The position numbers and the translations under genes are program-made. Below are positions 8,295 to 17,157 of a stretch of 52,985 nucleotides of DNA, piece after piece; the stretch's first letter is position 1, and the number at the start of each line of letters is the position of its first letter. This DNA is from Collinsella sp. Its GTDB lineage: Bacteria; Actinomycetota; Coriobacteriia; Coriobacteriales; Coriobacteriaceae. The stretch spans positions 18,684 to 71,668 of the forward strand of contig DXMA01000013.1 of assembly GCA_019414445.1 (NCBI GenBank), given 5' to 3'. The notes beneath the pieces were generated by a model that worked only from the letters and a program-made list of their open reading frames with translations, did not search any database and was not told the DNA's origin.

Positions 8295-8330
8295 TTCTTT
8301 TGGTATTCATGCACTATGAGAGGAAGCGCT

Positions 8331-8573
8331 ATGGACCGCTCCGAAATCTTCGACAAGATCGCCGAGGTCGCTGCTGACGTTCTGGGCGTCGATGTTGCCG
8401 AAATTAGCGAGGAGACCACCTTTGACGACCTCGATGCCAACTCGCTCGAGCGCCTGCAGCTGGTTACGGCTATCGAGGACGAGTTCAACCTCGAGATCGA
8501 TGACGAGACTCTGCTCTCGCTCAACTCTGTCGCCGACGCCGTCGACGCTATCGAAGCTGCCAAGGAGGCCTAA
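8331..8573 (+). CDS. acpP: acyl carrier protein
   Basis: An 80-residue acidic ACP. The phosphopantetheine site is Ser38 in 'LDANSLERLQL'; the usual 'DSL' is 'NSL' here. ACP carries growing acyl chains in fatty acid synthesis and feeds PlsX, encoded just upstream. ATG 8331 has GAGAGGA 6 nt before it; the reading frame is open further upstream, but that part has no ribosome site. It is 3 bp from rnc, whose ribosome site lies inside the acpP end. Confidence 0.95.
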   Translation: MDRSEIFDKIAEVAADVLGVDVAEISEETTFDDLDANSLERLQLVTAIEDEFNLEIDDETLLSLNSVADAVDAIEAAKEA

Positions 8574-8576
8574 GTC

Positions 8577-9302
8577 TTGGCTTTATCCGAACGACTTACG
8601 CGCGCCCAGGAAATCTTGGGCCACGAGTTCAACAATAAGGTGCTGCTGCGCGCGGCGCTTACGCATCCCTCGGCAGTCGAGGGCCAGCCGGTTTCTGCCA
8701 GCTATGAGCGCCTTGAGTTCTTGGGCGATTCCATTTTGGGCGCTGTGGTCGCACGCTCCCTGTTTGAGTCCTATCCGGAGTTTGACGAGGGCAAGCTCAC
8801 GCGCCTGAAGGTGTCGCTTGTCTCGGGCGCTACGCTGTCCGAGGTTTCTCACGAGCTGGGCATTGACGACATCATCATCTTTGGTGCCTCCGAGACCGGT
8901 ACCGGTGCGCGCGGCCTGCATTCGGCCCTCGAGAACGTCTATGAGTCGCTCGTGGGCGCGCTGTACCTGGATGCCGGCTGGGATACGGCGGCGGAGTTCA
9001 TTCACCGTACGCTTAAGCCGCACCTGGCCACCGAGCGTGCCGAGCACCCCGCGAACCCCAAGTCGTTTTTGCAGGAGTGTGTGCAAGCCGACGGTCACGA
9101 ACCTCCGGCGTACAAGCTCGTTGGCTCCGAGGGCCCGGCGCATGCGCCCACCTTTACCGCTGTGGTTTTGATCGATGGTATTCGCCAGGGTCGCGGCTCC
9201 GGTTCCTCTAAGAAGGAAGCCGAGGGAGCCGCCGCGCTTGAGGCGCTCGACCGTATGGGTTACACCACCAACGGCGTGATTCTCAATAAGAAGCACGTGT
9301 AA
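8577..9302 (+). CDS. rnc: ribonuclease III
   Basis: A 241-residue RNase III that cuts double-stranded RNA, including rRNA precursors. The signature 'YERLEFLGDSILG' at about 43-55 and 'ENVYESLVGALYLD' near 120-133 hold the metal-binding acidic residues. A dsRNA-binding domain runs from about 162 to 235 ('PKSFLQECVQ', 'GSGSSKKEAEGAAA'). The start is TTG 8577, with AAGGAGG (8562-8568) 8 nt upstream. acpP-rnc-smc-ftsY-ffh is a widely conserved order. Confidence 0.95.
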   Translation: MALSERLTRAQEILGHEFNNKVLLRAALTHPSAVEGQPVSASYERLEFLGDSILGAVVARSLFESYPEFDEGKLTRLKVSLVSGATLSEVSHELGIDDIIIFGASETGTGARGLHSALENVYESLVGALYLDAGWDTAAEFIHRTLKPHLATERAEHPANPKSFLQECVQADGHEPPAYKLVGSEGPAHAPTFTAVVLIDGIRQGRGSGSSKKEAEGAAALEALDRMGYTTNGVILNKKHV

Positions 9303-9312
9303 GCGAGGAACC

Positions 9313-12300
9313 GTGTATCTCAAGTCCCTCACGCTCAAAGGGTTCAAGTCGTTTGCCGACCGCGCCCATATGACGTTTGAGCCGGGCCTGACCGTCATCG
9401 TCGGTCCCAACGGCTCGGGAAAATCGAACATCTCCGACTCCATCCTGTGGGTCCTGGGTGAGCAGAGCGCCAAGCAGTTGCGCGGCCAGGCCATGGAGGA
9501 TGTCATCTTCTCGGGCTCGTCATCGCGCAAGCCGGTGGGTGTCGCCGAGGTCACGCTTGTGCTCGATAACTCGGACCATATGCTGCCCGTCGATTTTGAC
9601 GAGGTCGCCATCACCCGTCGTATGTATCGCTCGGGCGAAAGCGAGTACCTCATCAACTCGAGCCCGTGCCGCCTGATGGACATTCAGGACATCTTGCACG
9701 ATTTGGGCCTGGGCAAGGATACGCATTCCATCATCAGCCAGGGCAAGCTCGACGCCATTTTGCAGAGCCGCCCCGAGGAGCGCCGCGCCCTCATCGAGGA
9801 GGCCGCCGGCATCTCCAAGCACAAGCGCCGCAAGGAGCGTGCGCTCAAAAAGATTAAGTCGATGGACGAGCACCTGACGCGTGCCCGCGACATCAATAAG
9901 GAAATCGCCCGTCAGCTGCGACCGCTGGAGCGTCAGGTCGATCGTGCGCGCAAGTACAAAGAGTTGTCCTCGCGCGCGAACGAGCTTACGCAGATGCTGG
10001 CTGTCGACGAGCTGCGTTCGCTGCAGTCGCAGTGGAACGACCTGGAGAGCCGCTCCAAGGAAGGTGCCGCCGAGCTGGAGCTTGCGCAGTACCGCATGGG
10101 CGAAAAGGAGCGCGAGCTCGAGAAGCTCCAGGTCATGCTCGAGGAAAAGGGCCTGTTTGTGGGCGATCTGGGCGAGCAGCGCCGCCATATGCAAGATGTG
10201 GTCGGCCGCATTAACTCCGACATGCGCCTGCTCGAGGAAAAGGGCCACAACATGGTGTCGCGCCTGTCTGACATGCGCGGGCAGATTTCGAGCTCCGAGC
10301 ATCAGCGTCGTCGCGTGGTCGAGGAGCTCGAGGACGCGCGTGCGCAGCTTGAGGAAGTGACCGGCGCGCACATGCAGGCCCAGGAGGACGTTGACGCCGC
10401 TGGTCCTGCCGCCGCAGAGCTCCACGAGCGGCGCGTGGCGCTCGACAATCAGATTTCGCAGCTTACGCGTGAGCAACGCGATGTGCAGCGCGTGGCCGAC
10501 AACGCCGCGCTCGAGCTCGCCAAGGTGAAGGACTCGCTGAGCAATGCCGAGGTCGAGGACAACATGTATGCCTCGCGCCTGGAGCAGATTGACGAGCAGC
10601 TCGAGGAGGTCACGGCCTCGCTCGAGAGCCGTCGCAACCGCGCAGAGGAGCTTGAGGGTGCTCTTGAGGAAGCGCGCCAGGCCCAGGCCGATGCGCGTGA
10701 GGCCACCGAGGTCGCCCGTGCAGCCCTGAAGGACTTGCGTAATCGTGAGAGTGAGGCGCGCAACAAGCTGTCCGAGGTGCGCTCGGAGCTTGCCAGCCAA
10801 AAGAAACTCGATGCCCGCATGGCCGACAGCTCGCCGCTCGTGAGCCGTCTGGTGGGTGCGCTGGGCGACGATGTCTTGGGTCGTCTGGGCGACGTGCTGG
10901 AGGCCCCGCGCGAGCTTGAGGGCCTGGTTGAGCAATTGCTCGCCGGCGATATCGATGCGCTGCTGTTTGATGACGCCGCCACGCTTGAGCGTGCCGGTCG
11001 TGCGGCTCTGGACCAAAAGAAGGCCTCGGGCGAAGCACTGCTGGTGACGCGCGGCGTGAGCGGCTCTACCGCCGCTGAGGGCGCTGCCGGTACCCGCCTG
11101 GTTGATCGTCTGTCCGTGCGTGCAGGCTACGGACCCGTCGTCGAGGCGCTGCTCGGCGGCTATTACGTGGTCGATGACTTGGCTGCCGCGCTGGCTGCGC
11201 CTGTCGTTGACGGTGTGACCTATGTGACTCCCGATGGCGCCCGCGTAAGCTGTGGCGGCCTGGTGCGTGTGGGCCTCGATGCCGGCGAGGCGTCGGGTGC
11301 TCTGGAGCGTAAGCGTCGCATTCGCGAGCTGGAGGGGCTTGAGCCCGATCTGGCTGCCGTGTTTGAGCATGTGTCGGATCAGGTCGTCGAGGCCAACGTT
11401 GCCGTCGAGGAGGCCCGTGCCGCCGAGGGCGATGCCGCCGGTGAGATCGCCCGTCTTGAGGGCGAGCGCCGCTCGCTGCTCTCCGAGATCGGCCGCTTGG
11501 AGCAAAGCGCCAACAATGCCGAGGTCGAGCGCGTGCGCATCTCCAAGCGCCGCGAGCAGGCTGCCGAGGCCGTTCGTGCCGCGCGCCCGCGCGTTGACGA
11601 GCTCACCCGTTCGCGTGACGAGGCGCGTGCACAGGCAAGCGACCTGGGTCTCCAGATTGCCGAGGCCAACGATGAGCTCGATCGCGTTCGCCGTGACGAT
11701 TCCGAGGCCGCCGGTAAGCTCGCCGATGCCAAGGTGCGCCTGGCCCAGACGAGTGAACGCCTGCGTTCGCTGAAGGGCCGCGTGCCCGACCTTGAGCATC
11801 GTCTTGAGGGCATCGACCGTCGTATCCGCGGAACACGCCAGGCTTCGCGCTCGCTCGAGCTGCTGCGCCTGCGCGTCGACCCCATGCACGAACGCTATTC
11901 TGCCCTGTTGGAACGCGCGTCGGATTGGGCAGCGCGCCTGCGTGACCAGGCCTCTCTGGAGGAGGCGGACTCCGCTTCGCTCAAGAAGACCATCGAGGAT
12001 GCCAAGGCAGAGGTTGCCCGCGCTAAGGAGCGAGTCGATACCGCCTCCGCCGCGCAAAACGAGTTCAAGGTCGCGCGTGGCAAGCTCGAGGTGCAGGTAG
12101 AGGCCGCCATTAAGGCCATTACCGCCGATGGCACCACGGTACTCGAGGAAGCGCTCATGCTTCCGGCGCCCACGGACCGCGATGCCGCCGAGCGCGAACT
12201 CAACCAGCTTGTGCGCCAGATCAACAACCTTGGTCCCGTTAACCAAGTTGCCATGGAGGAGTACGAGCAGCTCAAGCGCCGCGCCGATTACATCGAGGAG

Positions 12301-12849
12301 CAGCTGGCCGATCTGGAGAGCGCGCGCAAGGCGCTCACCAAGATCACCGTGGCTATCGACCGTAAGATGCGCAAGGCGTTCCTGGTGACGTTTGAGAAGG
12401 TCGATGCGAACTTCCGCGAGATCTTCGCCATGCTCTTCCCGGGCGGTCAGGCTCATCTGGAGATGACCGATCCCGAGCATCCTGCCGAGACGGGTATCGA
12501 GGTCGTGGCGCAGCCGCGCGGCAAGCGCATCACCAAGATGATGCTCATGTCGGGCGGCGAGAAGAGCCTGACGGCGCTCGCCCTGCTCTTTGCTGTGTAC
12601 CGCACGCGCACGGTGCCGTTCTATGTGCTGGACGAGGTCGAGGCGGCACTCGATGACGCCAACCTGTCCAAGCTCATCGGCGCACTCGACGTGTTGCGTT
12701 CCGATACGCAGCTCTTGGTTATCTCGCATCAGCGCCGTACTATGGAGGACGCTGACGTCCTCTACGGCGTCTCGATGCAAGCCGACGGCGTCAGTCGCGT
12801 CGTCTCGCAAAAACTCGATCGCGAAACCGGAAAGGTCGTGAATGCATAA
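9313..12849 (+). CDS. smc: chromosome partition protein SMC
   Basis: A 1178-residue SMC ATPase of full length that folds and separates chromosomes. Walker A 'GPNGSGKSN' is at 31-39; long coiled coils run from about 170 to 500 and 670 to 1000; the hinge lies between about 505 and 660 with Gly-rich turns. The ABC signature 'LMSGGEKSL' is near 1078 and Walker B 'VLDEVEAALDD' near 1105. Start is GTG 9313, 10 bp after rnc. The last A of the TAA is the first A of the ftsY ATG. ScpA and ScpB are not in this window. Confidence 0.97.
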   Translation: MYLKSLTLKGFKSFADRAHMTFEPGLTVIVGPNGSGKSNISDSILWVLGEQSAKQLRGQAMEDVIFSGSSSRKPVGVAEVTLVLDNSDHMLPVDFDEVAITRRMYRSGESEYLINSSPCRLMDIQDILHDLGLGKDTHSIISQGKLDAILQSRPEERRALIEEAAGISKHKRRKERALKKIKSMDEHLTRARDINKEIARQLRPLERQVDRARKYKELSSRANELTQMLAVDELRSLQSQWNDLESRSKEGAAELELAQYRMGEKERELEKLQVMLEEKGLFVGDLGEQRRHMQDVVGRINSDMRLLEEKGHNMVSRLSDMRGQISSSEHQRRRVVEELEDARAQLEEVTGAHMQAQEDVDAAGPAAAELHERRVALDNQISQLTREQRDVQRVADNAALELAKVKDSLSNAEVEDNMYASRLEQIDEQLEEVTASLESRRNRAEELEGALEEARQAQADAREATEVARAALKDLRNRESEARNKLSEVRSELASQKKLDARMADSSPLVSRLVGALGDDVLGRLGDVLEAPRELEGLVEQLLAGDIDALLFDDAATLERAGRAALDQKKASGEALLVTRGVSGSTAAEGAAGTRLVDRLSVRAGYGPVVEALLGGYYVVDDLAAALAAPVVDGVTYVTPDGARVSCGGLVRVGLDAGEASGALERKRRIRELEGLEPDLAAVFEHVSDQVVEANVAVEEARAAEGDAAGEIARLEGERRSLLSEIGRLEQSANNAEVERVRISKRREQAAEAVRAARPRVDELTRSRDEARAQASDLGLQIAEANDELDRVRRDDSEAAGKLADAKVRLAQTSERLRSLKGRVPDLEHRLEGIDRRIRGTRQASRSLELLRLRVDPMHERYSALLERASDWAARLRDQASLEEADSASLKKTIEDAKAEVARAKERVDTASAAQNEFKVARGKLEVQVEAAIKAITADGTTVLEEALMLPAPTDRDAAERELNQLVRQINNLGPVNQVAMEEYEQLKRRADYIEEQLADLESARKALTKITVAIDRKMRKAFLVTFEKVDANFREIFAMLFPGGQAHLEMTDPEHPAETGIEVVAQPRGKRITKMMLMSGGEKSLTALALLFAVYRTRTVPFYVLDEVEAALDDANLSKLIGALDVLRSDTQLLVISHQRRTMEDADVLYGVSMQADGVSRVVSQKLDRETGKVVNA

Positions 12850-13766
12850 TGGGATTCTTCGATGCTCTCTCGCGCGGACTTGAGCGCAGCCGCGAGGCCC
12901 TCAACGAGGTCTTCTACTTTGGCGGCGAGGTCGACGAGGATTTTTGGGAGGACCTGGAGGACACCCTCGTCATGGGTGACATGGGCGCCGAGGTCGCTAT
13001 CAAGGTCTCCGATGACCTGCGCGATGCCGCGGCCAAGAAGAACCTCAAGACCGCTCCGCAGCTTCGCCGTGCCCTGGCCGAGCAGCTCGAGCAGCACTTT
13101 GTGCCCATCGAGCGCGATCCGTTTTCCGATACGCCGAGCTGCGTGCTGTTTGTGGGCATTAACGGTGCCGGCAAGACCACGACGGTCGGTAAGATCGCGA
13201 GCGCCATGGCCGCCCGCGGCAAGAACGTCGTGATCGGTTCGGCCGATACCTTCCGTGCTGCCGCTATCGAGCAGCTCGATGTGTGGGGCCAGCGCGCTGG
13301 CGTCCCCGTCATCAAGCGCGACCGCGGCTCCGACCCGGCAAGTGTTTGCTACGACGTGCTCGACGAGGCCGACAAGCGCGGCAGCGACCTGGTGCTTATC
13401 GATACCGCCGGCCGTCTGCACACGAGCCCTGAGCTCATGCGCGAGCTTGCCAAGGTGGTTAACGTGACGCGTAAGCGCGCCGCCAATATGGCCGCCGGCC
13501 CCATGCCCGTCTCAGTCGTGCTCGTGATCGATGCCGCCACCGGCCAGAACGGTCTGAACCAGGCGCTCGAGTTTAACGAGGCGCTGGGCCTGGACGGTAT
13601 TATCATGACGAAGCTCGACGGCACGGCAAAGGGCGGCATCGCCATGGCCGTGGCCGAGAAGCTCAAGCTCCCGATCCTGCGCGTCGGCGTGGGCGAGCAG
13701 GTCGATGACCTGCAGGAGTTCAATGCCAAAGATTTCTGCCGCGCCCTGGTGGGCGAGTCCAATTAA
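12849..13766 (+). CDS. ftsY: signal recognition particle receptor FtsY
   Basis: A 305-residue SRP receptor GTPase with N and G domains only; the long acidic N-terminal A domain of E. coli FtsY is missing, as in many Gram-positive bacteria. G1 'GINGAGKTTTVGK' starts near 103, 'DTFRAAAIEQL' follows, 'DTAGR' is at about 185, and 'TKLDGTAKGG' near 256. It docks Ffh-bound ribosomes at the membrane. ATG 12849 overlaps the smc stop by one base, and ffh follows after 10 bp. Confidence 0.96.
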   Translation: MGFFDALSRGLERSREALNEVFYFGGEVDEDFWEDLEDTLVMGDMGAEVAIKVSDDLRDAAAKKNLKTAPQLRRALAEQLEQHFVPIERDPFSDTPSCVLFVGINGAGKTTTVGKIASAMAARGKNVVIGSADTFRAAAIEQLDVWGQRAGVPVIKRDRGSDPASVCYDVLDEADKRGSDLVLIDTAGRLHTSPELMRELAKVVNVTRKRAANMAAGPMPVSVVLVIDAATGQNGLNQALEFNEALGLDGIIMTKLDGTAKGGIAMAVAEKLKLPILRVGVGEQVDDLQEFNAKDFCRALVGESN

Positions 13767-13776
13767 GGAGTGACTA

Positions 13777-15252
13777 GTGTTTGATTCCCTGAGCGATCGC
13801 CTCAACGACACATTTGACCGCCTGCGCGGCAAGGGCAAGCTGACCGAGGCCGATATTACTTCGGCCATGCGCGATATTCGCATGGCGCTGCTCGAGGCCG
13901 ACGTTAACTTTAAGGTCGTCAAGGAGTTCGTCGCCAAGACCAAGGAGCGCTGCATGACCGCCGAGGTCATGGAGTCGCTGTCGCCGGCGCAAAACGTCGT
14001 CAAGATCGTGCTCGACGAGCTCACCGAGATGCTTGGCTCAACCGAGAGCAAGCTCGTCTTTAGCAATCGCATTCCCAATGTCATCATGCTCGTGGGCCTG
14101 CAGGGCTCCGGTAAGACCACGGCGGCCGTAAAGCTGGCCTACCTGCTCAAGAAGCAGGGCCGCTCACCGCTGCTCGCCGCGTGCGACGTCTACCGTCCCG
14201 CCGCTGCCGACCAGCTGGCCACGCTTGGCGGAGAGATTGGCGTGCCGGTCTTCCGTGGCGATGGCGAGCACCCGGTTGACATCGCCAAGGGCGCCATTCA
14301 GGAGGCCGTTGACCACCTGCGTGACGTGGTCATCGTCGATACCGCCGGTCGTTTGCAGATCGACGAGCAGATGATGCAGGAGGCCGTGGACATCAAGAAG
14401 GCCGTCAAGCCCGATCAGGTGCTGATGGTCGTCGATGCCATGACCGGCCAGGACATCGTCAACGTCGTCTCGACCTTCGCCGAGCGCACCGACTTTGACG
14501 GCGTGATCATCTCCAAGCTCGACGGCGACGCCCGTGGCGGCGGCGCGCTTTCCGTGCGCCAGGTGACCGGCAAGCCCATCAAGTTTGTTAGCATGGGCGA
14601 GAAACCCGATTCGCTGGAGCCGTTCTATCCCGACCGCATGGCCAAGCGCATCTTGGGCATGGGCGATGTTGTCGGCATCATCGAGAAGGCCCAGGAGGCA
14701 GCCGACGCCGAGCAGCTCGAGGCTGCCGAGCGCATGCTGCGCGAGGGCTTTACCATGAACGACATGCTCGACCAGATGAAGGCCGTCAAGAAGATGGGCG
14801 GCATGAAGGGCATTCTGGGCATGCTCCCCGGTGGCCAGCGTGCGCTTAACCAGATGGGTGGCAACCTGGACGAAGGTATCTTCGATAAGAACGAGGCCAT
14901 CATCATGTCGATGACCAAGGAGGAGCGCCTTCGCCCCTCCATCATCAACGGCCAGCGCCGTGCCCGCATCGCCAAGGGCGCCGGCGTGACCCCCACCGAG
15001 GTCAATAGCCTTATGAAGCAGTGGGGCGAGATGAACAAGATGATGGGCCGCATGCGCACGATGGCCAATCAGGCACAGGCCGGCGGCAAGAAGGGCAAGA
15101 AGGGTAAGAAGGGCAAAAAGATGCGCATGCCCAATATTCCCGGTCTGGATGCCATGGGGCTGGGCGGCATGGGCGGCCTGGGAACGGGCGGCCCCAAGTC
15201 CGATATGGACCTGCTGCGCCAGATGGAAGCGCAGATGCGCAACAAGAAGTAA
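13777..15252 (+). CDS. ffh: signal recognition particle protein Ffh
   Basis: A 491-residue Ffh with NG GTPase and Met-rich M domains. G1 'GLQGSGKTTAAVKL' is near 107, 'DVYRPAAADQL' follows, 'DTAGR' is near 188 and 'SKLDGDARGG' near 246. The M domain, from about 300, binds 4.5S RNA and signal peptides. The C-terminus has repeated 'KKG' units near 430-440, then a Gly/Met-rich tail. Start is GTG 13777 with AAGGAG 6 nt upstream, overlapping the ftsY stop. I found no SRP RNA gene in the window. Confidence 0.96.
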   Translation: MFDSLSDRLNDTFDRLRGKGKLTEADITSAMRDIRMALLEADVNFKVVKEFVAKTKERCMTAEVMESLSPAQNVVKIVLDELTEMLGSTESKLVFSNRIPNVIMLVGLQGSGKTTAAVKLAYLLKKQGRSPLLAACDVYRPAAADQLATLGGEIGVPVFRGDGEHPVDIAKGAIQEAVDHLRDVVIVDTAGRLQIDEQMMQEAVDIKKAVKPDQVLMVVDAMTGQDIVNVVSTFAERTDFDGVIISKLDGDARGGGALSVRQVTGKPIKFVSMGEKPDSLEPFYPDRMAKRILGMGDVVGIIEKAQEAADAEQLEAAERMLREGFTMNDMLDQMKAVKKMGGMKGILGMLPGGQRALNQMGGNLDEGIFDKNEAIIMSMTKEERLRPSIINGQRRARIAKGAGVTPTEVNSLMKQWGEMNKMMGRMRTMANQAQAGGKKGKKGKKGKKMRMPNIPGLDAMGLGGMGGLGTGGPKSDMDLLRQMEAQMRNKK

Positions 15253-15272
15253 CGACTAGTTGAGTCGTGTAT

Positions 15273-15320
15273 GGCGAAGGCCGCCTGGATGGTATTCCAG
15301 GCGGCCTTCGCCGTTTGTTC
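15273..15320 (+). terminator. strong intrinsic terminator after ffh
   Basis: A perfect 17-bp stem, 15273-15289 with 15296-15312, loop TGGTAT, followed by a GTTTGTT tract. It closes the smc-ftsY-ffh unit. The convergent NifX gene ends 49 bp further on; the stem could serve it too, but lacks a good T run on that side. Confidence 0.85.
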
Positions 15321-15368
15321 GCTGGTTGTCGCACGCGTGGAAGCGCGTTCTCGACGAGGTGCTTGCCG

Positions 15369-16133
15369 CTAGTGGCAGCCGCAGCCTTCGTGCCCGTCAT
15401 GGTCGTGGTGACCGTGGCAGCCGCAGGACTCGCCATGCTCGTGGATGTGCTCGTGATCATGTCCATGGCAGTCGCAGGTGGCCTCGCCGTTCTGTGCGAG
15501 CGTGCCGGCAATGAGGGCCTCGACGCAGGCATCGCAGCTGCCCTGGGCGCCCGCATAGACCGTGATGCCGGCTTGGGCAAGCGCGTTGATAGCGCCGCCG
15601 CCGATACCGCCGCAAATGAGCGTGTCAACGCCACCGTTGGCAAGCAGGCCCGCCAAGGCGCCGTGGCCGGTGCCGCCGGTGCCTACGACCTGCTCGTTGA
15701 GCACCTTGCCATCCTGGATGTCGTAGATCTTGAACTGCTCGCTGCGGCCAAAGTGCATAAAGATGTTGCCGTTGTCGTACGTCGTTGCCACCCTCATGGT
15801 GTCGACCTCCTTTGCTGGCCATGCGGCCGTTGTCGTGGTGATGGGGGAGTATGCGATATTGCCGCCCTCGATAACGAGCGCCCGTCCGTTGACCAGCGCA
15901 TCGGCCACCTTGCGATGCGCGCGGCTGCAAATGGCCGCCACCGTTGCGCGGGCGATGCCCATCTGCTGGGCGACCGCCTCTTGGTTGAGACCCTCCAGGT
16001 CGCACAGGCGCAGCACCTCAAGCTCGTCGACGGTCATGTCGATGGCATCACCGCTGGCCAGGCCATCGGGGGTAAAGCCGCGGTATTCGGGGATGATCCC
16101 GACGCGGCGCAGTTTTTCGCGTCTTCCTGCCAT
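15369..16133 (-). CDS. DUF134 HTH protein fused to a NifX/NifB-type domain, His/Cys-rich tail
   Basis: 254 residues in three parts. Residues 1-98 are a DUF134 (UPF0251) DNA-binding domain with 'MTVDELEVLRLCDLEGLNQE' and 'MGIARATV'. Residues 113-215 are a dinitrogenase Fe-Mo cofactor (NifX/NifB C-terminal) domain: 'MRVATTYDNGNIFMHFGRSE', 'CGGIGGGAINAL', 'GSCDACVEAL'. The last ~35 residues are His/Cys-rich (HGHDHEH, CGCHGHHDH), a likely metal site. No nitrogenase genes are present, so a role in Fe-S or metal handling is inferred. Start ATG 16133 has TTGGAG upstream; an upstream ATG at 16163 lies in the operator. A perfect internal Shine-Dalgarno precedes in-frame ATG 15797. Paired palindromes flank its promoter. 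Confidence 0.85.
   Translation of the reverse strand: MAGRREKLRRVGIIPEYRGFTPDGLASGDAIDMTVDELEVLRLCDLEGLNQEAVAQQMGIARATVAAICSRAHRKVADALVNGRALVIEGGNIAYSPITTTTAAWPAKEVDTMRVATTYDNGNIFMHFGRSEQFKIYDIQDGKVLNEQVVGTGGTGHGALAGLLANGGVDTLICGGIGGGAINALAQAGITVYAGAQGSCDACVEALIAGTLAQNGEATCDCHGHDHEHIHEHGESCGCHGHHDHDGHEGCGCH
15795..15813 (-). promoter_or_regulatory. internal ribosome-binding site and ATG for a NifX-only product
   Basis: On the minus strand AAAGGAGGT (15813-15805) is followed after 7 nt by ATG (15797-15795), in frame with the fusion gene and exactly at the start of the NifX domain ('MRVATTYDNG'). This is the strongest Shine-Dalgarno match I noticed in the window, and it lies inside a coding region. 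Confidence 0.7.
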
Positions 16134-16147
16134 GCACACTCCAAATC

Positions 16148-16159
16148 TGACATATGTCA
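16148..16159. promoter_or_regulatory. operator candidate 1, TGACATATGTCA
   Basis: A perfect 12-bp palindrome over the predicted start of the DUF134-NifX transcript. It matches a second copy 53 bp away. The DUF134 HTH protein itself is the obvious candidate to bind it (inference). Confidence 0.6.
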
Positions 16160-16164
16160 ACAAT

Positions 16165-16192
16165 AGAATAGCGAACGTGCGGATTTGCGCAA
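16165..16192 (-). promoter_or_regulatory. promoter of the DUF134-NifX gene
   Basis: On the minus strand TTGCGC (16192-16187), 16 bp, then TATTCT (16170-16165). Transcription would start near 16158, inside the first palindrome. Confidence 0.6.
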
Positions 16193-16200
16193 GGAATTTC

Positions 16201-16212
16201 TGGCATATGTCA
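16201..16212. promoter_or_regulatory. operator candidate 2, TGGCATATGTCA
   Basis: It differs from operator 1 at one base, and the flanks TTTC and GAAA extend the dyad to 20 bp with one mismatched pair. It lies just upstream of the -35. The 53-bp centre spacing is about five helical turns, so both sites face the same side of the DNA. Confidence 0.6.
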
Positions 16213-16299
16213 GAAAATGAGGGCTTATGTTTGGGCTGTGGGGCCGCGCGCGCCTGGGCTACAATAAATCTCGCTTATAGGCGACTGACAGGAGGGTCA

Positions 16300-17148
16300 A
16301 TGAGCAAAGCTGATCAACAGTTTGTAACCATGTGCCGCGATATCTTGGACCATGGCACCACCACCGAGGGCCAAAAGGTCCGCCCGGTGTGGGAGGACGG
16401 CACCCCTGCCTATACCATTAAAAACTTTGGTGTCACGGCGCGCTATGATCTGCGCGAGGAGTTCCCCGCGCTCACCCTGCGTCGTACGGCGCTTAAGTCT
16501 GCCATGGACGAGATTCTGTGGATCTATCAAAAGAAGTCCAATAACGTGCATGACCTCAACAGCCATATCTGGGATGAGTGGGCCGATGAGACCGGTTCCA
16601 TCGGTAAAGCCTACGGCTATCAGATTGGTCAGAAGAGCCATTACGCCGAGGGCGACTTCGACCAGATGGACCGTGTACTGTACGACCTTAAGCACACGCC
16701 GTATAGTCGCCGCATTATGACCAATACGTACGTGTTTAGCGATCTGTCCGAGATGCACCTTTATCCATGCGCCTATAGCGTGACCTATAACGTGACGCAG
16801 CGTCCTCAGGACGACAAGCCGACGCTCAACATGATTCTCAACCAGCGCAGCCAGGACATTTTGGCCGCGAACAACTGGAACGTGTGCCAGTACGCCATTT
16901 TGCTGATGATGGTCGCGCAGTCGGTCGATATGATTCCCGGTGAGCTGCTGCACGTGATCGCCGACGCCCATATCTATGATCGTCATGTCGATATCGTCCG
17001 CGAGCTTATCGAGCGTCCGCAGTTTGCGGCACCCAAGGTAACGCTCAACCCCGATGTGCATGACTTCTATGCGTTTACGACCGATGACCTGATTGTCGAG
17101 GGCTATGAGCACGGCCCTCAGGTCAAGAACATCCCCATTGCGGTGTAG
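16300..17148 (+). CDS. thyA: thymidylate synthase ThyA
   Basis: A 282-residue folate-dependent thymidylate synthase that makes dTMP from dUMP with methylene-tetrahydrofolate. The catalytic Cys is Cys157 in 'LYPCAYS'; the E. coli-type 'PCH' is absent, as in the Bacillus ThyA branch. Other sites are 'SRRIMTN' near 138, 'QRSQDILAANNWN' and 'DAHIYDRHV' near 225. Start ATG 16300 has GGAGG 4-8 nt upstream; the frame is open further upstream into the divergent gene but without a start site. Dihydrofolate reductase follows directly, regenerating the folate that ThyA oxidises. Confidence 0.95.
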   Translation: MSKADQQFVTMCRDILDHGTTTEGQKVRPVWEDGTPAYTIKNFGVTARYDLREEFPALTLRRTALKSAMDEILWIYQKKSNNVHDLNSHIWDEWADETGSIGKAYGYQIGQKSHYAEGDFDQMDRVLYDLKHTPYSRRIMTNTYVFSDLSEMHLYPCAYSVTYNVTQRPQDDKPTLNMILNQRSQDILAANNWNVCQYAILLMMVAQSVDMIPGELLHVIADAHIYDRHVDIVRELIERPQFAAPKVTLNPDVHDFYAFTTDDLIVEGYEHGPQVKNIPIAV

Positions 17149-17157
17149 GTGACGCGC

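Noticed and set aside
9520..12810. 1096-codon minus-strand open frame opposite smc
   Set aside because: A codon-bias shadow: Leu/His/Arg-rich, no recognisable domain, no ribosome site, fully inside a certain gene.
15267..16166. Plus-strand open frame of 299 codons opposite the DUF134-NifX gene
   Set aside because: The minus strand shows clear DUF134 and NifX motifs and a promoter; the plus frame runs through the ffh terminator and has no ribosome site.
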